Assembly (NCBI RefSeq): GCF_000699445.3
Contig: NC_067195.1
Location: 51,006,465-51,070,464 of the forward strand
Source: Schistosoma haematobium
Lineage: Eukaryota > Platyhelminthes > Trematoda > Strigeidida > Schistosomatidae
Direction of reading: 5' to 3'
Length of the DNA: 64,000 nt
The translations under genes were made by a program, and so were the position numbers. The notes beneath the pieces were generated by a model that was not told the DNA's origin, did not search any database, and saw only the letters and a list, made by a program, of their open reading frames with translations. Below, piece after piece: positions 49,107 through 61,540 of the stretch; position 1 is the first letter of the stretch; every line of letters starts with the position of its first letter.

Positions 49107-49880
49107 TTTAGTGATTACTTACGTACTTGCGCCTGTTACCCCTCGTGAAAGAGCATAGGCCGCTCACCAGCATTCATCATCCAACACTGTCCCGGGCAAT
49201 CCTTACCAGTTCTTTCTAGTTGTTATTCATCCTTTTCGTATCTGCTTCTATTTCCCGACGTAATGTGTTCTTTGGCCTTCCTCTTTTCCTCTTCCTTTCA
49301 GGATTCCAAGTTAGGGCTTGCCTCGTGATGCACTTTAGTGATTTCCGCAATGTATGTCCTATCCATTTTCATCGTCTTTTCCTAATTTTCTCATCAACTG
49401 GAAGATGGTTTGTTCTCTCCCACAGTGGGCTGTTGCTGATGGTATCCGGTCAAAGGATATTGAGTATCTTGCGTAGACAACTATTTATAAATACTTGTAC
49501 ATTTTTGATGAGAGTCTTAGTTCTTCAAGTTTCAGCTTCGTACAGTAGAACTGTCTAAACGTTCGTATTGAAGATTCGGACTTTGATATTAGTTGACAGA
49601 CAGTTGTTTTGAGTTCCATATGTTCTTCAATTGTAGGAATGTGGCCCTTGTTTTTCCAATCCTCGTCTTTACGTTTGCATCTGATTCTCCTTGTTCATCG
49701 AGGATGCTTCCCAGGTATGTGAAGGATTCCACATTTTCCATAGTTTCGACATCGTGTGATTGAGTTAGTATTCTCTGTGTTGTATGTGAGGATCTTGCTT
49801 TTTCCTTCGTGTATGTCGAGGTCTCCTGATACAGGGGCTGCTGCTACACTAGTTATCTTCATTTGGATTTGTCTCGGTGA
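49107..49880 (-). mobile_element. RTE-type retrotransposon, 5'-truncated 3' end
   Basis: The minus strand carries the C-terminal RT region to the 3' end (GGTGAGCGGCCTATGCTC relative at 49160-49180, then CGTAAGT at 49107-49125). It lies 100 bases into ChAT intron 5. Frames are broken. Confidence 0.85.
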
Positions 49881-50815
49881 TTAGAATAATCAAAATAAAC
49901 AATTATATATTCTATTCATATTTTTACTAAATGATTGATTAGACGATCATTAATTTTTGTTTTCATAATATCAGTGTTCTAGTTTTTTTTTCTATTCTGT
50001 TTATTCTCATATTTTGGCTTAATCCCATACTTATAAATAATCTTCTGTATTGAGTTACACAGATAGGTTTGACTTAAACTTTATCATTTTTGGTAAATAT
50101 ACACAAAATAAGTAACATAATGATGATTATTGATTATTCTGATAAAATTATTGCATTATTATTGTTATTTCTTTATATTTATTTGTTGAATCATCTTTCC
50201 TTTTTTTCTCTCATGGGAGTAATAATGGGTCATTATCTACCAGTGGATTTCATAATACTCAATAGGCGAATTACTGTAATAATAATAATAATAATGGCAT
50301 AATCTTATTGATGAAATATTTTTTCGGTAGAATCATATAAAAACTATATAGAAAGGATACATATTCTTAGAGAATAATTATTAAATACAAAAAAAATTAC
50401 CATTTATTTTGTTACCCCAAAAGAAAATACTCAAAGTTCAATTAGTTAGCATAAGATGATAAATATATATGATTATTAGTTTTAGAAAAAAGGTTTATAC
50501 AGATTGTTTATTATGACCTGATTTTAACTCGGTAACTATCGGGAACTAACAATTACATACTAGACAATTGTTTTATCCACATATCGACTTCTTACCAGTA
50601 TGCATTTATGACTTCGTCAGAAATCATTCCCAACAAATTTAGGTTTCATATTGAACTATTTCATTCTAGACAATCTTTTGTGTAGCTATCTGATGTTTTT
50701 GTGAACACTGATAGAAAAGTAGTAGTCTAACTACAATTGTTCCAATATGTCAAACTTCAAATTCAACAATAATGACAACATATTAAAATAATAAACAACA
50801 TATGCTTATAAGAGT
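49881..50815. other. ChAT intron 5, no feature recognised
   Basis: AT-rich with an (AAT)n run at 50276-50294. Confidence 0.5.
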
Positions 50816-50817
50816 TA

Positions 50818-51323
50818 AGCCCTGGTACGGCCGAGAGTGGAGAGAGTCCGCTATCCCTCTCGAAATGCTCTCACATGGCCACGCCTATACAGGCATTGCC
50901 AGGGAATTTCTACTCATTGCTTTCTCGTGGTGAGGGTGTTGTTTACGAAATTGAGAGGACGAAAAGCGAATGTCCGGTGCTTCGACCGTATTGGTGGACA
51001 CGGAGAGTCCACCTATGAAGGTTGGAAACACTGATTCCAAACCAGTGGTACACATGGACTCCAGTATCCTAAAAGAACAAATGGCATATGAACCAATCGT
51101 TGGTCACCAACTACCATAAAACTGCACCTCCTTACGACGCTCCACTGCCTTGTGGATCAGACCTTCAGGTCGAAGGCTTCGGGTGTGGCTCCCTAAGAAA
51201 ACCGCCTGTTTCGGTTTGAGCACCCGGGCAACATCACAGCCCTCATACAAATCAAATGAGATTTGTGTAGCGCATTTGTATCTGGTGCCCCCTTGCACCG
51301 GTATTTATGTGTTCAAATAAAAA
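50818..51323 (+). repeat. R500 dispersed repeat, reference full-length copy
   Basis: The unit begins CCCTGGTACGGCCGAGAG and ends GTGTTCAAATAAA. Copies lie at 13530, 38385, 43268, 53888 and 54283. It has moderate GC compared with its surroundings and several CACC/GGTG-rich blocks but no conserved reading frame. No terminal inverted repeats were seen. Confidence 0.8.
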
Positions 51324-51880
51324 GTGGTAAGCCCCATAATTCTAATCAAAAGATGTAACTAGTGTTCAGCCATACTGCAAGTGAAGTAGTTACTTACCAC
51401 TAACACTGGGTGATAATCATGTATATATATGACTTAAATGTTATAGATTTAAGCATAAAATTTATTGTTGACATGAGGCTACTTTAATAACGATAAAATA
51501 CTTCTACAATATATCTTGATTGCTATTACTTACTTAACGCCACTGTGAAATTATATGTTAAATGTCGAACCTTCAGCACTTCCTTTAAAAAAACAGTAGA
51601 GACATAAAATACTGAGCCCGATCCGATGTTGGGTTATGACTGAGGATTGATGAAGTGTTGTAAACTAAGATAAGACAAATATCCAACGCTTTCTAATATT
51701 CATTAAATCTTCAGGTGATTTCAGTTCAAGATATAACTTACAGTCAAAATACAAAAATACTTACGATAAATGTCTTAAATCTTTCGAACTAAGAATGATC
51801 TATATTAATTCAAACTTAATAAAATTTAGACATTTTTAGTGGAGTTTCTCTAGGATTTTCAATGTTTCTTTTCTTCATAG

Positions 51881-52076
51881 TTCTTCGTTATTGATGTCAT
51901 AACTAATGGGAGTAGATTAAGTGAAGAAGATATATATAATCAGTTACGTCGTGTTACACAGTTCGCTGAAGAGTCAATAGCTGGTGAAAGTGAAATGGAA
52001 GTACAACCAAGAGTTGGTGCGTTAACAGCTCTACCAAGAAATAAATGGGCAGAAGTTTATGAACAATTGTGTCAAG
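51881..52076 (+). CDS. ChAT: Choline O-acetyltransferase, coding exon 6
   Basis: This exon has 196 bases, entering in phase 0 and leaving in phase 1. It begins FFVIDVITNGSRLSEEDIYNQ, matching FFVLDVxxxxxRLSExDL of animal ChATs, and ends in a VGALTALPRNKWAEVYEQL stretch that corresponds to the GLLTSxxRxxWAxAR segment lining the substrate tunnel. The acceptor is TTCATAG at 51880 and the donor is GTAAGG. Confidence 0.95.
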
Positions 52077-53058
52077 GTAAGGCATTATGCTAATATATAT
52101 ATCTTCTATTAAAAAAATAAATACCTGTAAATAAAGAAAACAATTTCTTCTAGCAATAAATCTCAGTCAGTTTAAATATTCAAACATACCCAGTTATATT
52201 ACTGACAAAGGGATACATTATTTTATATTTAATAGTTTAAATAATAAATACAAAGATTATTTTCTTAAATTCAGTTGACATATTCCGTACATAATTCTTT
52301 AAGATTGGTAAATATGATGTTTTAAGATATATTTCACTTAGAGTCAATTAGATTGCTTATCATGCTGTTAGATAGTGTGTAATACTTTCATGGAGTTCTA
52401 CTAATATAATATATACAGATAAATCCCTAACACAAGTAAAATTATGTCTACTTATTTTTGGTTGTATTCCAATCGATGTTATTCCTTTACAATAGTTAAC
52501 ATCAAATTACAAAGTTCATCATAAACTGTGTAGTTATATAACTAAATATAGTTATTGTTAATTTAAAAGAGAAATAGAATATTCTCTCAATGTTCATGGG
52601 GAGAAAAGTATCACCTAAATCTATTGGATAACTAATTGACGTAGGTAAACTAACTTCGCAATAAAACTTTTTCTTGAATATGATGAGTTTAAAATGGAAC
52701 CTTGTATAGTAGCCGACATATCATATCCATAGGCGATGAACATCACTCAATTCCTGTGTATTAATCAATGTTATATGGTCCACTTTCTTAATATTAGTTG
52801 AACTATATTAAACAGTTTAGAGAGAATATTTTTGACTAAAGCGTTATATTTCTTTTATTCGGATCTCTGAGTAGCACCTAGTTCCTCATCAACGCTAACA
52901 AGTGCCAACCAGCAAAAATCTATAGTGTCGGAATTTCTACTGAAAGGCACCAACTATTTGGAATAGAACACTACTTTTATCTAAGTTACATATGTATATA
53001 TTCTCAATAAAGGACTAAAAACAAATATTTGAGTTATAGTTGAATACTATCGATAAAC
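52077..53058. other. ChAT intron 6, 5' part, no feature recognised
   Basis: AT-rich, nothing recognised before the SINE remnant. Confidence 0.5.
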
Positions 53059-53059
53059 T

Positions 53060-53372
53060 ACAGTGTGATCACTAATCTGAATGACTCATCATCGTATGCA
53101 CTACCTTTGAACATTCGGTGATTGGAGTTAGTCAACTGGAAACCCTGAACCTAGTCTTTGTGTTAGTTGGCACTAGTTGGCAAAGTGTACTTGTAATCTT
53201 AAGGGACCTAATTTTCCATAATGAGTTCGAGATCATGTCACTCAGGTTCACAGTCTGGTACGTCGGCATTGAGCCATTCGGGTAGTGGCTGACCTCTTAT
53301 AGCACTGAAATATTTACAATTGATCGACCACTGAGTAGTGATTAATGTCATGTTCTTCCTATTACTCTACAC
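53060..53372 (-). repeat. Class C SINE, decayed
   Basis: Tail, hammerhead remnant and tRNA head are in order on the minus strand, followed by a second partial tail (53314-53372). The core is lost. It ends about 50 bases before ChAT exon 7. Confidence 0.7.
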
Positions 53373-53420
53373 TTCTTTATTCACCTGTTTATTCTTCTTA
53401 TCCACTTTTCTTCTAACTAG

Positions 53421-53662
53421 ATCCAGAAAATGAAGGAAATTTAAAAACCATTGCGAAAAGCATGTTCGTATTATGTTTAGACAAACCAATTCAAGCAGTT
53501 GAAGAACTAGATGAAACAACAGATATTAATGGATTTTTAAATGAAACAAATGATTCAAATAATTTAAATAAACGTGATGATGTTTCATTAGCTTTACAAT
53601 TATTACATGGAATGGGTAGTTCATTTAATGCGGCTAATCGTTGGTATGATAAAACAATGCAA
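53421..53662 (+). CDS. ChAT: Choline O-acetyltransferase, coding exon 7 (last in window)
   Basis: This exon has 242 bases, entering in phase 1 and leaving in phase 0. It encodes IAKSMFVLCLDKP, then an Asp/Asn/Glu-rich insertion of about 20 residues relative to vertebrate ChAT, then LALQLLHGMGSSFNAANRWYDKTMQ. The last part is the conserved ALQxLHGxGxxxNxANRWYDKxxQ motif directly preceding the catalytic-histidine segment. The donor is GTGAGT at 53663. The next exon, expected to hold the EHSPxxG catalytic region, was not seen in the remaining 10.3 kb, so the following intron is probably longer than that. Confidence 0.95.
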
Positions 53663-53887
53663 GTGAGTTATTTACTAAAACTATGAAGGTTTTTTTTCAA
53701 ATTAAATGTTTCATAAAATTGTATTTTGAATGTATATAAAAAAGGTCACCAAAACCATCATGTTCTCAGTAGTAAGCATCTTTTTCAAAGAATTTCTCAA
53801 TGTTCTAATGAAAAGTCATGATTTTTAGAGTTCATTAAGTTTACACTGAGATAGTAGATCACCAGTGGTATTGGAGGATTTGCCCCC

Positions 53888-54430
53888 AAATGCTCTGGTA
53901 CGGCCGAGAGTTGGAAGAGTCCGCTCTCCCTCTCGAAATGCTCTCACATGGCTACGTGTATACAGCCTCTGCCAGGAAGTCATACTCATTGTCTTCTCGT
54001 GGTGAGGGTGTTGTTTACGAAATTGAGAGGACAAAGATCGAACGTCCGACTCTTTAACCGGGTTGGTGGATATAGAGGACCCACCTGGGAGTTGAAAAAC
54101 TCTGATTCCAAATCATTGGTGCACATGGACTCCAGTATTCTAAAGGAACAAATGGCGTACGAACAAATTATTTTCAACCGGCTACCATGGGACTGCATCT
54201 CCCTACTGTCTTGTGGACCAGACCTTTAGGTCGAAGGTTCCGGTTGTGGCCCCATAAGAAAACCATCTGTTTTGGCCAGACATTCAATTTCGTAAACAAC
54301 ACCCTCACCACGAGAAGACAATGAGTAGGACTTCCCTGACAGTGCCTGTATACACGTGGCCATGTGAGAGCATTTGGAGAGGAAAATATGTCTCTCCCCA
54401 TTGTCGACCGTACCAGGGCATTTGGGAGTA
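53888..54430. repeat. R500 fold-back pair
   Basis: A plus-strand copy (53888-54279) that lacks its 3' end is followed by the first 145 bases of a minus-strand copy (54430-54283), giving a palindrome-like block. Confidence 0.8.
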
Positions 54431-55670
54431 AGTGAAGGGGGCACCCGAGCCTGTATTAACAACTAAAAAAAACGTGAATAGTAAATTTTTATACTGACCA
54501 ATGATAAATAAACCAGTCAACTTTATGATGGTCATTAAGCTACAAAGTTCACAGAATTACATCCTTATGTTCTAATCTATCACCTATAACATCATGTTTT
54601 GTACAAATCCCAATTCAATAAAACAATTCATTTATTAGTTTTACAAAAATAAAAAAAATAAAAATTAATTGAAAACAATCTAAGATTTAGCTTTATCACA
54701 GAAATTTTCTCATAAATTTACAAACTATTGTTTATACTTGTGAAATATTCTGATGGAACATATGATCTTATCCTTATTACAAATTAGCAAATAATCTTTG
54801 GGCTCCATATTAAATATTGTCAAATTTTATTCTATTATACATCTTGTAGGGGGATATATTAATCAATAAAAATATCACTACTTAATAGTAAATAATTTAT
54901 GGTACACCAACCCAAATTTATTAATAAAACAAAGTATGATTTGAAATATCTTTTTTGGTTGCAATGATCAATAATTAGCGAATTAAAACAAACACAACGA
55001 TTAACTATTATATTAAATAGTAATACATTAATATGAATTATCTCTATTAATTTCAAAAGTTGATTAATATTTTTATCTAATCAGATACATTTTCTAATCA
55101 TACTGAATAATTACTGAATAGTAACTAAAATCATTTTTGTCCAATCCTTAATGCTAAAAAAAATTCGATTGATCAATGTTCAAGATAGTCACTAGTTCAA
55201 TTGATTTGACATCACATACATTATAATTTTTGATGTCATATGGTGGGAGATAATCAGTAGAAAATCCTTTATCTACGTTACATACTAAGCAGCAGTCTTA
55301 ATCAAGATATATCTCTAAGCTTGTGGAGAATAATGTCTTTTGAACTTCATTCTAATTGACTCCAATCACCTAAGATTTGTTGTTCTTTGAAAATTTCTCA
55401 ATTAGTACAAGATTTTTAACAAGTATCTTTTAATTGTGCCTTAATAAACACGAATAAATCATCTTGGTTCAGTTGATTTCTAATAAAGCTACTCTAAAAT
55501 CAATTAAGTGCATCTTCTAAAGTTCAAATACACATAAACCACTCTTTCTAAACAAAACTATTATCGTTAAATGTATTAAATATATTAGAATCTTGAAAAA
55601 TGTGCAATCCAGCGAAGTAAACTTTCTTTCCTATCCTATCATCTACTAAACCTATACAATTATATTTAAA
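54431..55670. other. ChAT intron 7, no feature recognised
   Basis: AT-rich, nothing recognised. Confidence 0.5.
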
Positions 55671-55674
55671 ATAA

Positions 55675-55785
55675 TTTTTTGATTGAGATTATGAATTGAT
55701 CGATATTAGACCATTATTGAAAGTCTGGAAGCATCGAATGGCCGTTTCGGTCTAGTATGGTACGTCTTAGCAATAGGCTGATGAA
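55675..55785 (-). repeat. Class A SINE tail fragment
   Basis: It runs from the tail to GGCCGTTTCGG and a decayed stem II, then stops. Confidence 0.65.
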
Positions 55786-56334
55786 TGTTTACATCATATT
55801 ATCATCTTGTAGAACATGAACAGTCCAAACATAAGCAAATATTTTCACAATTTATGCATGAAAAAATCACTTTAAATACAGATTACTACTTGCACCGATA
55901 TATCTTTAAAAATTTTCATAATATTATGTTAATTTCTAATAATTAACCAATGCTTAATTTTAAATGGTATTTCATATTCTTATACTTTGTTAGGCTGATT
56001 TATGCACATTTAACAATGTTTATTATTTACTTTCCATTGATTAGAATCATACAACCTGAACCGTTCATACGACCGTACTTTAATAGGAAATAACCCCTCA
56101 GTATGCAAATAACTTTAACTAATATTGAAAATTTATCTCCAAGAGTAGTTTATCAGTCAACTTAGTTTTAAAGTAAATATTTCGTTGAATATGACAAATG
56201 GACATGAAACCAATAACCAATAGTTTTTTTAATAGACTACATTAAGATGTTTAATAAGTTCCTTTAATATTTGTCAAGAATTCTTTATAAAATACTAATT
56301 TCCCCAGTAATGAAATAGGATTTTTTTAAGCTGC

Positions 56335-56478
56335 TAGGTCCTGGGTTCAGATCTCGCGAGTCGGGATCGTAGATGCGCACTGCTGAGGAATCCCATACTA
56401 TGACGAAACAGCCGTCTAGTACTTCTAGGTTTTCCATAGTGTTCTAGCTTCAATAGACTCAAAAATTCAACTATTAAA
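56335..56478 (+). repeat. Class A SINE, 5'-truncated
   Basis: A B-box relative (GGTTCAGATCT) and a hammerhead with core CTGAGGA and GAAA are present, but stem II next to the core is A opposite C. Probably inactive. Confidence 0.75.
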
Positions 56479-58055
56479 CTTTGTTATTCAGATAAAAATT
56501 CTTGTAACCTTACCTTTGTTCTATTCGCCTTTCTCTTTCATTTCTATATATATAATTTTTATTTACTAACAATGACAATATAACTCATAAAAAGCAAATT
56601 ACATTTTTTGAAAAAATAAACTAGTAACATATATTCACACAAGCATAAACTTTACCATATATTCATACATTAACTCATAGTAATAATAAAGGGAACACTT
56701 CATAAAAAATGAAAAGTGGCAAAAGAATATATTGAACATTAGTTAATATTTAACATCTGTTGTTATCTCCCATGGAACAAAAGTTTTCTTATTGTTTACC
56801 CTTGGTCTGATGCATATATGTATATGTCGGTAGACAGATAGATAGATAAACAAATTAATCAATAATATATAACAATAAAAGAAGTTGCGACTGTGATGAT
56901 GAAGATAATGATGAATTATTTTAAGAAAGACTTAAGAAACACTGTTTACATATGAGTGAATGAAATAATCTGTTAAATAGTATTGAAAGGTCGCATTAAT
57001 TTAAATTAAATATTCAAAGTTCTATCAATTAATTAGTTTATATTTGAGAAAAATAATTTATCACAATTTAGATTTAATCAGGTGATGACGTAACAAGTCA
57101 ATAAATTTGGTTACAATTGATCAACAGGCAGATCATAGTTACTTATTTATATTTAGTAGGTATTGTAGTAGGTAAATACAATTTACCTAACAAATTCTTG
57201 AATAGTTATAGTCCATAAGACAAAATAAATATCTAAACTGTTTATTTGATTGACTTTATTATTTGGTTAATTACAGAATAACAGTCAAAATCAGATGATT
57301 TACCAGGCACGAGTTTCTGTGTACTTAATTGCTAGCTACTCTATTTGTATGAGAAATAGTGATACAAACCAACTATTTAACCCCAAGCTTACTTGGTAGG
57401 TTCCGAATCTAAAGTTTACGGTTTAAAAAATCGGGATTTACCCTATCTACTCTAGTTTTGATAACAGGAAATTATCCGTAGTAATTACACTAAAAATGAA
57501 TGTAGTTTAAATGAGTAAATGAATATGTACACGGATACTGAGTTACACCATAATTACATAGTAGTTGTTTGAGAACCAGTAATTATGTTTTTTTATCCAT
57601 TCGATCACTAAAAAGTGAACATACTGTCTGAAATAAAATGAAGGAAATCTAGAAACTAATATTTTATATACATAGAAAGGTTACACAAAATTTCACTCTC
57701 CAGGAATATAAATGATAAAACATCTTGTAAAGTCTTTAAGATCTTTCATTAAGCTTCAATAAAATAGTTTTAGCAAATAAAAGAATGATTCCAAGATAAT
57801 GACAACAGTAAAATCAATCTGATAATGTTCATAGATTCTATCGAAATTGTAAATTGATCTAACTAGGCAAGAACCTGAAACTGAAAATAACTTGGAAATT
57901 TCATTGATATATATTTCGATGCATGAATTAATTACTGTTTATGGAGGCCATGTTATCAAAGCAGAAAATTCAAATTCAAAAAATCCACATGCATTTCAAA
58001 GCACTATTTAAATTAAAAAACAAATTATCTAAATAAGAAATTTCCATCAGTAAAT
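56479..58055. other. ChAT intron 7, no feature recognised
   Basis: AT-rich, nothing recognised. Confidence 0.5.
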
Positions 58056-58057
58056 GG

Positions 58058-58255
58058 TTGTGGAGATTGTTGAATTTTGACTGATTAATATCAAACCACT
58101 ATTAAAAACCTGGAAGTCATGGACGGCTACTTCGTCCTTGTTTGGATGCTCACTGATCAGGAGTCCCATACTAGTACAAAATAACCATCTAGTACTTTCA
58201 GGTTTTCAATGGTGTTCTAACACTGACAGATTCAAAATCTCAATCAAAAGAATTT
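58058..58255. repeat. Fold-back class A SINE
   Basis: A minus-strand tail to core (58058-58135) is followed by a plus-strand core to tail (58135-58250). Both cores are damaged. Confidence 0.7.
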
Positions 58256-58504
58256 AATTGACTACTATTTTTAAGCATTTATTTCTTGTGCATTCCAATG
58301 AATGATAAGTTATATGTGAACAGATTATCTATGATGAAAAATTAAATATAAACCAGCAGTTTCTCTTTATATATCATCTTCTGTAAAACCAAGTTGATCA
58401 CAAAATTACCTATTAATATAACTATCACTAATATTAATATATTAAAAATTTAATTTATTTCTTAAACATTTATTGAAATATAAAAAAACTACTTTATTAA
58501 AATC

Positions 58505-58818
58505 AGATCGGGTTTTGTGGATATTATAGTAGTTTCAATAGTTGAGATCATGAGGCAATTGAATCTAGACCACCATAGAAGCACTAGACGACCGTTTCGT
58601 CCCATTAAGAGACTCCTTAGCAGTGCACACCCACGATCCCGCCCTGAGAGATTCAACCACAGAACCTATCAGTTTCGCGCGTAGACGCTTAACCTCTAGA
58701 CTACTGAGTCGGCATCAAACGGTGTTAATGTCTAACTTCAACCAATCCGCGAAATTAAGTGACATATCCACCATTGTCTTCAGTGAGTTATTATTTCACA
58801 ACAGACCCGGCTGAATTC
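58505..58818 (-). repeat. Class A SINE, decayed
   Basis: It has most of the 5' segment, tRNA head, hammerhead and tail. The core reads CTAAGGA, so G5 is lost. Other parts of the ribozyme are kept. Confidence 0.8.
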
Positions 58819-59712
58819 TAAAAGTAAAATGAACAGAAATGTCTTCTCATTTGTTCTTTCTCTATTCAACTTAGTTTGAGAAATAGTAAAAAAAATCTAC
58901 TTCTTCTCCTTTTTTAATCTTTCGCTAGTTTTTTTCCTTAAATAAATCGAATACACTTTCCAATTAAAATTTTGTATGAATCCTTCTATGCATTCGTTCG
59001 ATTTTTTTGAACATGAATAAATAAATAAAAAGTTAACTGTGATGTTGACAACAAAAATAGGAAATAATAATAGTAGTAGTCATTTGAATTTTGATTATAT
59101 GTCTCTATTTCGTCTTTTGTACTCATTTGTTAGTTCTTTTTCTAAATAAGCCCATCCCAAAATGTATATGCATAGCCTTGTGTATACTTATGTACACATG
59201 TGTACGTGTAATTGTATTCATTTGTACTACTTTTCTTTTGGTTTAACGATAAGTGAGCTAACTAACTAACTAACCAACTAGTTAATTAGTTACATAGTAA
59301 GTTCATTTATTTGTTTTTCGACGTGTTTCCCTCTTCCTCCTCACCCTCATAAAAAAATCAGTCTAGGTCAATAAAACTAAACAAATAAACTTTGTGTTTT
59401 CTATATATTTTATCTTTGTTCACACACAACTACAAATAAACACATGTAAACGTGAATAATAATTATAAGACTTTTTTTTACTCATACTATAAATCTAATA
59501 GAACACTGAGAAATATTATTAATGATACTACTCCCACTACTATTATTACTAGTAATGTCAATGTATATGATACCTATAGTGAGAGTAACTGTCTTTATAA
59601 CGAATTCAATCGTTCATTTTACTAGCAAGATAGAAATTAATAATGTTACTAATAACAATGTAACTTTTTCATCTGCAAATATTTCTTTTCATATTACTAC
59701 ATATTCATATAG

Positions 59713-59716
<4 letters not shown>
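58819..59716. other. ChAT intron 7, no feature recognised
   Basis: AT-rich, nothing recognised. Confidence 0.5.

Positions 59717-59756
<40 letters not shown>
59717..59756. repeat. (TA)n microsatellite
   Basis: Twenty TA units. Confidence 0.95.
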
Positions 59757-59757
<1 letters not shown>

Positions 59758-60254
59758 TAATTAGTTCAGTGGATTTCAATAGTTTCGTTTATCACGTCTT
59801 GAACTAATATTACTACTTTTCTCCTTCAATGATTCTGAAAATAGTTGTATAAATTTATGTATCCAAGATGATACTTTAACCTATATAGAATATATATATT
59901 TATATATAAAACAATATTTTCTATATATTTTACAAACATAATGATTTATTAGAATAAAACAGTTTGTTTTTAAGAATATTTGACTTTTATTCAGTGAACA
60001 TTCACAGTAGAACGTTAAAGAAGTTGAAATATTCAACTCAAATCTAATATTAATATAAATAGTAATAATAATACAGATATTCTTTATTAGAAATGAAGCC
60101 ATTTTTAATTAGAATAGGTTGTTAACTGATTGTAAGCAAAAATTCAATGTTAGAAATCTAAAATAATATGGTGAAATATACAAAGTTATTGTAAACTAGA
60201 ACAAAAAAGAGATTTAATTATAAAATAATAATATTAAAAAAATTATCTGAAATC

Positions 60255-60672
60255 TAATAATTGAATTCACGAGTCAATTGAAGCTAGAACACAATGGAAG
60301 CGCTGGACGGCCGTTTCATCCCAGTATTGGACTCCTCATCAGTGCTCAACCACGATCCCGTCCCGTGAGACTCGACCCAGGACCTATCGGTCTCGCGCGC
60401 GAACATTCAACTTCTAAACCACTGGTGGACGGTGGCGCAATTTCGTGAATTGGTTGACGTTAGATATTAACACCGTCGGATGCCGGCTCAGTGGTCTAGA
60501 GGTTAAGCGTTCGCGTGCGAGACCGATTGCTCCTGGGTTTGAATCCTGTGGGGCAGGACCATGGATGCGCACCGATGAGGAGTCCCACAATAAGACAAAA
60601 CGTTCATTCAATGCTCTTAGGTTTTCTATGGTGGTTTAGCTACAATTGAGTCAATTCAATTATTAAATTACT
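60255..60672. repeat. Head-to-head pair of class A SINEs
   Basis: A minus-strand copy (60423-60255) and a plus-strand copy (60424-60672) meet at their 5' sides. The plus copy has an A box GCTCAGTGGTCTAGAGG. Both hammerheads have core changes. Confidence 0.75.
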
Positions 60673-61232
60673 ACAATCTCCACAAAATACCTCTGATTAT
60701 AATCTGAAATCATTGAAGACTAACAGATAATTAAAAATCTCTTAATTTATCTAAATAACGAAGATTTATATCATTTTTATAACTATTTCAATGAAAAAGT
60801 AAATCAAATAACTATACAAATCAAAATGATCAGTGTTGTTTAGTTGAAAAGTTAGTTTAAGTTGATTTGCGTTAGGCCATACACAATATCTTCTACAGTT
60901 ACTGAGGATCTTCCCTTTTTTAGAAATATAAATGTAGCCTAAAAGAACATTAATCATACACTTGAATTTTCAAAACAGTTTGTTTGTAAAAACAATCAAA
61001 AAACATTCATAAGCACTAATGAAACACACCAGAACAAATAGATTATCAAGGTTTTCAACAAAATATTTACTACAATCTTATTTGTACGGACAAAATAAAA
61101 CAACTCTTATGAGTATTGCATACTTATAGAAATCACGTGATCTGTACATAAAATTCCACTATAGAAGTAGTCTCTACGAATATTTTAATATTTTATTCCA
61201 GCATATTTCTTCACATGAATAAATCTTGAATT
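60673..61232. other. ChAT intron 7, no feature recognised
   Basis: AT-rich, nothing recognised. Confidence 0.5.
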
Positions 61233-61283
61233 ATTTAGTTATTTCAAACTAACTTCACTTCACTGATCAGGCAGAGTTGATTT

Positions 61284-61488
61284 ATTTTTGATTGAGATCA
61301 TGAACCGATTGATGTTAGACCACCTTTGGAAACCTGAAAGCACTGGACGGCCGTTTCGTCCTATTGTGGGACTCCCCAGCAGTGCGCACCCACGACCCCG
61401 CTCGCGGGATTCAAACCCAGGGCCTTCGGTTTCGCGTGCGAACGCCTAACCTACTGAATCACTGAGCCGGCATCCAATGATAATAGTG
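61284..61488 (-). mobile_element. Class A SINE inserted between a 52-base direct repeat
   Basis: The minus-strand copy runs from the tRNA head to the tail. Its hammerhead is perfect in all three stems and the cleavage site but has CTGGGGA in the core (A6 lost). A direct repeat of about 50 bases with one visible mismatch flanks it at 61233-61283 and 61489-61540. Confidence 0.82.
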
Positions 61489-61540
61489 ATTTAGTTATTT
61501 CAAACTAACTTCACTTCACTGATCAGACAGAGTTGATTTA

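Noticed and set aside
59522..59764. 80-residue frame with a Tyr-Ile repeat tail
   Set aside because: Its end is a translated (TA)n microsatellite and there is no other coding evidence.
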